Assembly: GCA_030596365.1 (NCBI GenBank)
Contig: JAUVKG010000094.1
Span: 1-8,543 of the forward strand
Direction of reading: 5' to 3'
From: Chlamydiota bacterium
GTDB lineage: Bacteria > Auribacterota > UBA3054 > B51-G9
DNA: 8,543 bases
The notes beneath the pieces were generated by a model. That model was not told the DNA's origin, ran no database searches, and was given only the letters and a program-made list of their open reading frames with translations. Positions 1-7,400 of the stretch are shown in pieces (position 1 is the first letter of the stretch; every line of letters begins with the position of its first letter). Both the position numbers and the translations under genes were made by a program.

Positions 1-1320
1 TTCGTACTGCCACTCAATCCAGTCGGCGGCCTTGACGAGATATTCCCAGCGCGGCTTAAGCCATTCCTTCTGGTTCGGAAGGCGTTTCCAGAGGTTGTAC
101 ATTTCCATCATAGTCAGGCCGTGCGAATCGTTGTCGAAACAGCCGAAGTGGTTGTTGGGAATATTCAAAATCCGGTTCCAATGATACGGTAGTGGTTTCT
201 CGTCAATGGTCAATGGTCCAACGGCTAGCGGATTACCGACGGGATGCCCTTCGTCATGGATCTGCAGGCCATCGATCTCCAGGCCTTCTTCCCACACGCG
301 ACCCTGCAGGATCGCATAGTCGGCATTGAGAAGGCCTTTATCGATCATTCCAAGAGCCATCAGCTCCATTGCTGCGCGGCCCATATCGCGGGCCCAGGTG
401 TGCAGGTGGTAGGAGTTGTAGCCATATTTCCATTGACCGAAGCCGAAGTAGTTGCCCCAGCTGGTCGCGCCCTTGGCGGAGGTGTGGTAGAAGCCGGTCT
501 CGTCGATGCGGTCATCCATGTCTTTCAGGTTGTGGTAGAATATGTTTTCGAGCACCTCGGCAAACTCGTTGCCTTCGAAGGAAACTTCCGGTCCGCGGTA
601 GCCTTCCGGCTTGCTCTTTGCGACCGATTTGGGGAAATTTTCGTGCGTGGTATAAAGCAGGTTGCGCAGAGCGCTGATGCGTTCTTGACGGCTCGCGGCG
701 CCTTCCGGCTCAAGTGATCCCGTTGCAAAAAAGTTGGTCATCTCCCCGATCATATCGCCTTTGAATTCAACGGGAGCGGAATTGGGAATGCTGGCCGCTT
801 CTGCCGCTTCGATGGTAATGCCGCTAATCACAGGTACGCCGTCCTTTTCGATGTAATCGACAATTTCCAAGCTCTGGATTTTTTTATCCTCCGGCACAAT
901 GGAAGCCATATACACGCTGGTCGGGTTGGACTTGGGCGGGAAGAGTTTGAGGCTGTTGGCCAGCAGGGCGGCGGCATCGGCGTCCGATGCAAACGGCTCG
1001 GGGAAACCCGTCGCCTGCCCTCCCCACCACAAACTATCGCCGAGAATCAGCGGATATTTGGTGGTTGAACCATCGACATAGTTTACAACGATCTGTCCGA
1101 GCTGGTCACCGATGAAGTAGCGCTGACTATAGTATTCGATCGGTGCCCAACACGGGCAGCCTTGGTCGATCGAGTTCACCATGCCGAGAAAGTTGATTCT
1201 TTCCGCTTTGGCATCAATCTTGATCGAAAGCTTGCCGTTTTGCGGAACCGCGGAGGTGGTCAGTTTTTTGAATGGCATTCCATGGAAATCCACGGTTTCC
1301 AGATCTTCGCCAATCACGTT
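1..1320 (-). repeat. Glycosidase-like unit 2 (GC-rich copy), truncated by the window edge
   Basis: Residues 983-1422. Landmarks are NFLGMVNSID (unit 1: LLGCLNSID), YFIGDQLGQI, YPLILGDSLWWG, PEPF (1089-1092), DRIDETG (1252-1258), YFGFGQW, FGCFDNDSHG (1374-1383) and EWLKPRWEYLVKAADW, which matches KWIDERWEAINEAAEY of unit 1. The offset to unit 1 is about 934-943 residues throughout. The DNA is GC-rich: 36 of 60 bases G+C in 421-480 and 32 of 60 in 1201-1260. There is no TTA codon from residue 861 to the edge. The copy stops at a point matching about residue 480 of unit 1. Confidence 0.8.
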
Positions 1321-4266
1321 CATTGAGTAGATCATTTCTTTGTCCTCGTTAAAGTTCAGCTGGAGGTCCTTGCCCGCATCGATGGAATCAACGCCGATCC
1401 AGGCATGACCCTGCTGGTCATTGTTATCGGTGATTCGGATGAGCACTTTGGTGCCTTTGAATTTGCGGACATTCCAAGTGGTTGGCACCGCCGCATCTCT
1501 CTGCGGCGGTGCCGCACTCAGCAGGACGCTGTTATCTTTGGTGTCGATCAGTTCAACCTTGCACAAGCCCGCACCGCCGGCTTTCGTGTCCCAGCCTCTG
1601 AGGTTGAGTTTGATTTCTGAGGTGGTGATTTTGAAGGGCGGCGTTTCAATCATACCAACCTGCGCCTCCCCTTTAACGCTGGAGGAAAGGAATGTCGGGG
1701 TTGGTTTTTTAAAGGGATCTTCATTCAGGATTCCCCATATGCCATACTTTTTCAGAGATATTGCATAATAAACCGATTCACTGTTCGTGCAGAGATTTCT
1801 ATTGAATGTTAAACACTGAACACTAAATTCTTTGTTTATTTTCTTAGCCGTTATCCATACCCATTTTGAATCCCCTGATTTTTCAAGTTTGGCGGGAATT
1901 ATTTTATTGTTCAATTTCACTTTTACAGATTTGGCCGAAAGAGGAAACGGGCCAAGCCTTAATTTAACTTTATCAACAGGTTTGTCGTTTGAAAAGTTAA
2001 ATTCTATTGCGGCTTTCTTCTTCTCCATTTTTAAGGATATGTTTACTGTTTCAGATTTTCCATTACTCATTGTTCGCACAGGAAAATTTTTGATTTCCAT
2101 TGTCGGCAAATCAGCAGGCAGACGCGGCATGAGTTTTAATTCCGAAGGATTTATATCGTCTATCCCCGTTATTAAAAGAATTGTGTGAACAACATCACCA
2201 AGCTGGTAAAGGTTGCCAAGATCTCCCCAGCGCCGCCAAGTTGTGCCATCACCGGAAATAATAGAACCTTCCGGCACACGATAAGGATGCTGCAACCGCG
2301 GTGCGAAACAAATTCTTGCCATCCATTCCACCATTTTATCCGCGTCATTCATTTCGTCAAGCAAAAGAGCTGATTGCGTAATGTAACATTGTCCATAACC
2401 GATTCCTGCGGTCGCGGCAAATTCGGGTTTGTTGTGTTTCAGCTGCATTTTGTAAGTTCTGCGTGTTCGTTCCGCCCAGTCTTTTGACATTTTGTTCATG
2501 GCATCGTATCCCCAGTAGTCCATACCGATACAAGCGGGTGCAAGTATTGCATGTGTATAACCAAAGCTGGCATTTTTATCAGGATTCCAGACATCGCCCC
2601 ACGGCTCAATATTTTCAGGATAATAAACCATCATAGCGTCAAATAATCGTTGCGCCTGTTTTTTCCAGCGATCAGCTTTTTCTTTTCTGCCGGAAACTTC
2701 CGCCATTTCCGCGTAACCAAGCAATCCGAGATAGCAAATAAAATCGCAGTACATACTTTGTTTCATCATTCCGCCTTCCGACTCGTTATGCAAAAGCCCG
2801 TTTGTGGAAAAAGATAACTCAGGGTTATCAAGGCACCACGGAATATATTCAGCGGCTTCGTTGATCGCTTCCCAACGTTCATCTATCCATTTTTTTGTCA
2901 TTCCCTGTTTCCGCCATGCCCGCCATCTTGAAATCATAAGCAAGCCATGGCCATCGTTTTCAGGATTTCCAAAATCACGAGTTTTGTATTTAGTCGGCCA
3001 GCCAACATCTTTCAGCACATCAAAATAAACATGCGGTTTGTTGGCAATAACAGTCGCGTGCCCCGGAATGGGTTTCCCCCCAAGCTGTATTTCAGGAAAC
3101 GATTTTGGAAAGTACATCATCCATTTGTCAAAAAAATTTATCGCTCCATTAACTTTTTTCTCAAATCCGAGATGACCAACAGAAGTCAAACCGCGAAGAC
3201 GCGTATAAGCATCATCATAAAATGCTTGCACACCCGGTGCCCAGCTACCGAACCCATTAAAATAATCAGCTTTCGCTTCCGACTCGTGAACCATTCCGTC
3301 ATCATCTATTCTGCCAAGAATCTGGTCGGTGTTTTCATAATAAATCCGTGTCAGCAAAGTTGCTATTGGTGAGCCGCTGAAATTAATTTCCGGGCCCGGA
3401 AAATTTGTCGCGGTTATATCAGGCGGAGTTGCGGCTATAGTTTTTTCGTTAATATCATCGAGTGAAGTATTAAATTTTTCCCGCAAATTTTTTATTGCTT
3501 TCCTCCGGTTTTCAGGATAAGGATTTTTAGAATCGATGGTATGGTTTTTCAGCCGGGAAATTTTATCGGCAGGAAGCCGTTCGCCGGATTTCATTAAATA
3601 TTTCTCAGATTCTAATTTTTCGTCAATTCCGGAAAAAGTCAGACCATCAACCTGATAAAATCCTATTCGTTTTGGATTATCTTTAAACTCTATTCGTTCA
3701 ATCGGTTCATTCCGAAGTTTTATTTTTAAATAATAATTTTTGTTGGTATTTGCGTGGCCTTCAAGTCCGTTTGCCACACACAAAGCGTCATCAAGCTGTT
3801 TTTTTGATTTCGCGTCAGACCTAAAGGGTTCCGGGGACGCTTTATAGTTATCGTGCCACCAGGCGGTATAACCAAAAATTAAAGGAATAGTATCTGCCTT
3901 GCCGGAAGCATAACTGATAGTCATTTCGCCGGCGCTGTCACCGATAAAAAAGTTTTGCATACCTTTACCACCGCCCCAGCCTGGATGTGTTACATCAATA
4001 GAATTCAAACACCCGAGCAAATAAAGAGAATCCGCTTTAATATTTAAGTTATAAATATAATTTGACATATATTCATTTTCTTCAGGCTGCCACAACTGCG
4101 AACGTAAAAAAGGAATACCGTCAACAAGTTCAACATTTGTTTTCTTTACGTCATCCGGTTTTAAAATCGCGTAATTTATTTTTTTCATTGTTTTTGAGTT
4201 ATCTGCGTTAATAAATGAAGGCGATAAAACGCCGATTAAAATTAAAGATATTAAAAAGTGTTTCAT
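1..4266 (-). CDS. Secreted glycosidase-like protein with two tandem homologous units (3' end beyond window)
   Basis: Open frame of 1422 codons from ATG at 4266 to the left edge with no stop, so the C-terminus is missing. Residues 1-21 are a clear signal peptide (MKHFLISLILIGVLSPSFINA), so the product is exported. Unit 1: a beta-sandwich domain (about 30-215; FFIGDSAGEM, PLIFGYTAWW), then a helical Trp/Tyr-rich region (about 250-705) that looks like an (alpha/alpha)6-barrel glycosidase, then a beta-rich tail (720-822). Next comes a beta-sandwich module (864-965; HAWIGVDSI). Unit 2 repeats the unit 1 order from 983 (YFIGDQLGQI, PLILGDSLWWG) and is cut at 1422. Shared acidic motifs are RID at 319 and 1253 and ND-x-HG at 437 and 1379; catalytic roles are guesses. 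Unit 1 also has HNESEGG at 493. By comparison with unit 1, about 300-400 residues are missing. No Shine-Dalgarno precedes the start; the signal peptide supports it. I cannot assign a glycoside hydrolase family. Confidence 0.85.
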   Translation of the reverse strand, partial: MKHFLISLILIGVLSPSFINADNSKTMKKINYAILKPDDVKKTNVELVDGIPFLRSQLWQPEENEYMSNYIYNLNIKADSLYLLGCLNSIDVTHPGWGGGKGMQNFFIGDSAGEMTISYASGKADTIPLIFGYTAWWHDNYKASPEPFRSDAKSKKQLDDALCVANGLEGHANTNKNYYLKIKLRNEPIERIEFKDNPKRIGFYQVDGLTFSGIDEKLESEKYLMKSGERLPADKISRLKNHTIDSKNPYPENRRKAIKNLREKFNTSLDDINEKTIAATPPDITATNFPGPEINFSGSPIATLLTRIYYENTDQILGRIDDDGMVHESEAKADYFNGFGSWAPGVQAFYDDAYTRLRGLTSVGHLGFEKKVNGAINFFDKWMMYFPKSFPEIQLGGKPIPGHATVIANKPHVYFDVLKDVGWPTKYKTRDFGNPENDGHGLLMISRWRAWRKQGMTKKWIDERWEAINEAAEYIPWCLDNPELSFSTNGLLHNESEGGMMKQSMYCDFICYLGLLGYAEMAEVSGRKEKADRWKKQAQRLFDAMMVYYPENIEPWGDVWNPDKNASFGYTHAILAPACIGMDYWGYDAMNKMSKDWAERTRRTYKMQLKHNKPEFAATAGIGYGQCYITQSALLLDEMNDADKMVEWMARICFAPRLQHPYRVPEGSIISGDGTTWRRWGDLGNLYQLGDVVHTILLITGIDDINPSELKLMPRLPADLPTMEIKNFPVRTMSNGKSETVNISLKMEKKKAAIEFNFSNDKPVDKVKLRLGPFPLSAKSVKVKLNNKIIPAKLEKSGDSKWVWITAKKINKEFSVQCLTFNRNLCTNSESVYYAISLKKYGIWGILNEDPFKKPTPTFLSSSVKGEAQVGMIETPPFKITTSEIKLNLRGWDTKAGGAGLCKVELIDTKDNSVLLSAAPPQRDAAVPTTWNVRKFKGTKVLIRITDNNDQQGHAWIGVDSIDAGKDLQLNFNEDKEMIYSMNVIGEDLETVDFHGMPFKKLTTSAVPQNGKLSIKIDAKAERINFLGMVNSIDQGCPCWAPIEYYSQRYFIGDQLGQIVVNYVDGSTTKYPLILGDSLWWGGQATGFPEPFASDADAAALLANSLKLFPPKSNPTSVYMASIVPEDKKIQSLEIVDYIEKDGVPVISGITIEAAEAASIPNSAPVEFKGDMIGEMTNFFATGSLEPEGAASRQERISALRNLLYTTHENFPKSVAKSKPEGYRGPEVSFEGNEFAEVLENIFYHNLKDMDDRIDETGFYHTSAKGATSWGNYFGFGQWKYGYNSYHLHTWARDMGRAAMELMALGMIDKGLLNADYAILQGRVWEEGLEIDGLQIHDEGHPVGNPLAVGPLTIDEKPLPYHWNRILNIPNNHFGCFDNDSHGLTMMEMYNLWKRLPNQKEWLKPRWEYLVKAADWIEWQYE
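1372..1677 (-). other. Beta-sandwich module joining the two glycosidase-like units
   Basis: Residues about 864-965. The pattern IKLNLRGWDT, then KVELIDTKDNSVLL, then TTWNVRKFKGTKVLIRITDN and HAWIGVDSI follows the plan 'hydrophobic strand with GxD or GHS, ligand-descriptor strand, WD-x-LKGK strand, AW-I-VD strand'. I recall this plan from galactose-binding-like modules of planctomycete and verrucomicrobial secreted proteins. It is a distant relative of the modules in the two upstream genes, but lacks their conserved cysteine. It begins where the base composition changes. Confidence 0.55.
1801..4179 (-). repeat. Glycosidase-like unit 1 (AT-rich copy) of the tandem pair
   Basis: Residues about 30-822 of the long gene. 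It consists of an N-terminal beta-sandwich, the helical barrel-like region and a C-terminal beta-rich stretch. Landmarks matched in unit 2: LLGCLNSID, FFIGDSAGEM, PLIFGYTAWW, PEPF (145-148), GRIDDDG (318-324), FNGFGSW, FGNPENDGHG (432-441) and the following Trp/Arg-rich helix. The DNA is AT-rich: 20 of 60 bases are G+C in both 1861-1920 and 3661-3720. I count 18 TTA leucine codons from the start codon through about residue 860. Confidence 0.8.
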
Positions 4267-4270
4267 AATA

Positions 4271-4303
4271 GTTATTGGTTATTGGTTATTGGTTATTGGT
4301 TAT
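4271..4303. repeat. Heptanucleotide tandem repeat abutting a start codon
   Basis: Four perfect copies of GTTATTG plus a partial GTTAT on the + strand (CAATAAC units on the transcribed strand). The array ends four bases before the ATG of the glycosidase-like gene and occupies the ribosome-binding position. There is no purine-rich Shine-Dalgarno in or beside it, unlike the gene upstream. The unit length is not a multiple of three and the array lies in the untranslated leader, so copy-number change would alter leader length and not the protein. Confidence 0.95.
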
Positions 4304-4326
4304 CAGATAATATTTTTTGCAATGCC

Positions 4327-4370
4327 GCAGTAAATAAAATTTCGCTTTCGCAAAATTTCTTTATTACTGC
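4327..4370. repeat. Long imperfect stem-loop with GAAA loop
   Basis: Outer arms GCAGTAA and TTACTGC pair perfectly. After a small internal loop, the inner arms (AAATTTTGC and GCGAAATTT on the minus strand) give nine pairs including one T-G wobble, closing on a GAAA tetraloop. It lies in the untranslated leader of the glycosidase-like gene. There is no T-run after it in either direction, so it is not a normal intrinsic terminator. A leader RNA structure or a dispersed repeat element are both possible. Confidence 0.7.
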
Positions 4371-4380
4371 ACTCTATATT

Positions 4381-4400
4381 TTTTTCGCGTTCGCGAAAAA
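4381..4400. repeat. Perfect inverted repeat TTTTTCGCG/CGCGAAAAA
   Basis: Nine-base perfect arms separated by two bases (effective loop GTTC). It sits between two other stem-loops in the same gap and shares TTCGC/GCGAA elements with the 4327-4370 structure. The T-run is part of the 5' arm and no T-run follows, so terminator function is doubtful. Confidence 0.75.
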
Positions 4401-4409
4401 TAAAATTCT

Positions 4410-4434
4410 AAATTTAATTCGGTGAATTAAATTT
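4410..4434 (-). terminator. Perfect AT-rich stem-loop, possible weak terminator of the 1163-residue gene
   Basis: Perfect 11-base arms AAATTTAATTC and GAATTAAATTT with a three-base loop, starting 16 bases past the stop codon of the upstream gene. Read in the minus direction it is followed by AGAATTTTATTTTT, a T-rich tract, which is the layout of an intrinsic terminator. The stem has only one G-C pair, so it would be weak. It may instead be one element of a dispersed hairpin repeat. Confidence 0.4.
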
Positions 4435-4450
4435 CCTACAATAATAAATG

Positions 4451-7400
4451 TCATAGCGATAGCGAAGATTCCGGCCCCAAAGGGCGTCGGGAATAAATAA
4501 TCCATAATCCAAAATAATAAATAATAAATAGAAAGGGTTCCGGCACTCCCGTTTCAACACTGCTAAAGCCATAAAGAATGTAATCCTGATTCGGCTGCGG
4601 CGTGAATGTAAGTGTGAATGTTCCATCTGCACCGGCGAGATAATCATAGCTGATAATCTGGCATTTGTCCGGAATCCCATTTTCATCAACGAGGAATATA
4701 CCGCCATCACTGCCGGAAATGTAAGATTGCCGCGGAGTGGTATTACCAAACGGTCGCCCATATATTGTGAAAATGTTCGATGAGCCGGATGTAAGATTCG
4801 ACAAAGTAATGCCGATTGACGAACCCCAACCATAAAGAAAATATTCCGCAATGTCAGCGCCGGTTCCCGTTGGCAGCGGTGCGGACTCGAATTCAAATTG
4901 ACCTGCCGAGATATTACTATCGGCACCAAAAACGAACCAATCACTGCCGTGAAGTTCACTTACCAAATCATTTGTCTGTAAAATATTAATCTCGCCCGGC
5001 GCTTCAAACGGCAATCCGTCAACATTAATTTCAGTATCCCAGTTCAAATTAACCGCGTGAGTAAATTCGGCTACCGGATTACTGGTTCCAATCCACATAT
5101 CAGCATCGCTTTCCCATGTACGGGTTGTCATTTGCGCGCTGCAAGGTAAGACTTTGAAATTATCAATTATGCCCACGTCGCCATTATTATAGAGAGTTAT
5201 GTAATTTTCATCAAAACCGCTTGTTCTTTCATAAACATAGTAGTACATTTGGTGATCATTAGTCGGATTGCCGTCGTCAAAAGCGGCTTGTCTTAATGGA
5301 ATAGGTTTTCCATTGATAAACATAGATATATAAGTTGTATCATTATCAAAACTTTCCGCAGCAACAGCAATCTTAACATGCATATTTGTATGATTAGGAG
5401 CACCCGAAAGACTTCCAATTAAAGTTCCACTGCTGAAAACCTGATACAATCCGGGTGCCGAAGCACCTGCACCGAAAAATACTATACCAATTCCGCCCGG
5501 GCTTACCGGAAATGCGTTCTGCGCAATTTTACCGAAGCTGATACCTGTCCAACTCGAGTTTGCAGGTAAAACGTCAAATTCTATCACAAAGTTTGTATAA
5601 TCAACAAAACTATAATTAGGCGAACAAGAAGCCACACCATTTAATGTTAATTTGTTTGGCGTTGTAGCTGATTGGCCAACTTCAGTTATACCGGAAATTG
5701 AGTAATCAAGAGGCGCCGCGGTTCCATGTTGCCGGTTTACAGCATAATACTCGTTATTAACGTCCCCGCTGCCGCTTATATTATTAAACGTATCATTAAA
5801 ATAATAAGGTGAATTAACATCACGACTAACAATAAAAGTTGTTGAATCTGACCAGTCACTCCATTTGTTACGGTCACTTTGATAACTTACCCTCCAATAA
5901 TTTGTTCCTGTAAAAATCAAACCGGATAATGCATTTACAACATTTGTAGGCCCTGCCTGGAATTCTCTTGTCGAAATGAATGCCGCATCGGAACTTAACT
6001 GCCATTTGCTTTCCTCAAACGGCCATCCGTTTGCATCGTTGTATTCCGAAGCAGATAAAACGATAGGGAAATTCTGTAAAGAACCGTCTGCCGGTAATTG
6101 ATTAACAGGTTTATCCGGTGGATTTGAAGTTGATCTGAAACCAATATCATAATCACCGAACTCGCTCCATCCGTAAGTATTTCCCGCTTTTACCCAGTAA
6201 TAATAATTACTGTTATCCAGTCCTGTTGTATCAAAATATTCATTACTATCGACTGAGATGTCTCCTGAAATGTCAACCGCCAAGTTTGTTTCAGCAACAT
6301 CTGCGCGAAAAACAGCGTATTTATTAACTTCCAAACTTGGCGTCCAGGTGATTTGCACACCAGCGCTGTAAGTTCCATCAGTCGCGGATACGTCTTCAGG
6401 CGGTTCCGGCACGAAAGTTTTTATCTGAAAATAATCAACGCTTATCCATGCGAAACCGGACGAAGTACAGTTATCCACTACTTCGATATAAACTTGTTTA
6501 TTATAAGCAGAAGCGTTTGTTATTGCTCTTTCTACAACAAGGTCCTGGTTAGGAGCGTAAACTTTGCCGTATTCTGTGTGTGTGGCAGCGTCTTTTAAAA
6601 CTACATAATTATATAAAGTCGGCAGCCAATGATCAGAATGTCCGCCAACAAGAAATTTCACATAACCATCAGCAGGATAAGTGAAAGTAATAGACCTTAT
6701 TGTTCCGGTATTTGCTTCACCGTCAATAATAGAAGTAGCATAATATTCGCCATGAATTGGGTTATTCGGCCTGTAATTAGTAGTAACCGGACCACTGCCC
6801 CAGGCGGCTCCCGTCACATCCCAACCAACATAACCATTTTCAAAATCAAAATTCCGTGAATCCACAAATTTAAAATCATCTACAGCAATCCATGCCCAGC
6901 CGCTTGATGAACAATCATCCACAACTTCTATGTAAACATCTTTTCCGTAGGCAGCCTCAACTCCTAAAGCCCCACTGACCATCGGGTCCTGGTTAGGCGC
7001 CCAAACTCTGTCAAGTTCAGAATCGTCTGAGGCGAGTTTTAATGTCACGTAGTTGAAAGTTTCGGGGGACCAATGCGTAGAATGTCCGGCAATCAAAAAT
7101 GATAAAGCATAGTTTGTTGGAAAGGTGAAAGTATCTGAACGCATCACTCCGACAGCGGATTCGTTTTGATTTTCTCCATCCGGAAACACGCTGTTTGCAT
7201 AATAAACACCTTCCCAGGTTGTTAAACTGGCAAACGGCTTGGTTGTAGGCTTGCCAGAAAAAGCAGTGCCGGAAAACGATGGCCAGTTAGTGTAAGTTCC
7301 TGTCTCAAAATTCCAGTTACGCGGGTCCGGAGGTATAACTTCCCCAACTTTAAAATCGTCAACTCCAAGCCAGGCATAACTGCCTAACGAACAATCGTCA

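Noticed and set aside
244..717. 157-codon open frame on the plus strand
   Set aside because: It is antisense to the GC-rich half of the long glycosidase-like gene, whose protein is clearly homologous to its own first half. Its translation has no recognisable features.
1405..3372. Several plus-strand open frames of 60-141 codons
   Set aside because: All lie antisense to the glycosidase-like frame, which is continuous and domain-rich. Their translations are low-complexity or unrecognisable, without plausible ribosome-binding context.
3820..3840. Internal PEP motif (PEPF, residues 145-148 of the glycosidase-like protein, and again at 1089-1092)
   Set aside because: Neither is followed by a hydrophobic segment and basic cluster, and both lie mid-protein at matching positions of the repeated domain. 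They are not sorting signals.
4271..4303. CRISPR array or origin iterons
   Set aside because: The units are seven bases long and directly adjacent with no spacers, and no replication or Cas gene is nearby. A simple tandem repeat fits better.
4381..4400. Strong intrinsic terminator
   Set aside because: The stem is perfect but is not followed by a T-run in either direction; the T-run belongs to the stem itself.
4414..4959. 181-codon minus-strand open frame overlapping the end of the 1163-residue gene
   Set aside because: It is an alternative frame of a region where the main frame encodes a coherent jelly-roll domain and PEP-CTERM signal. There is no sign that the main frame is broken.
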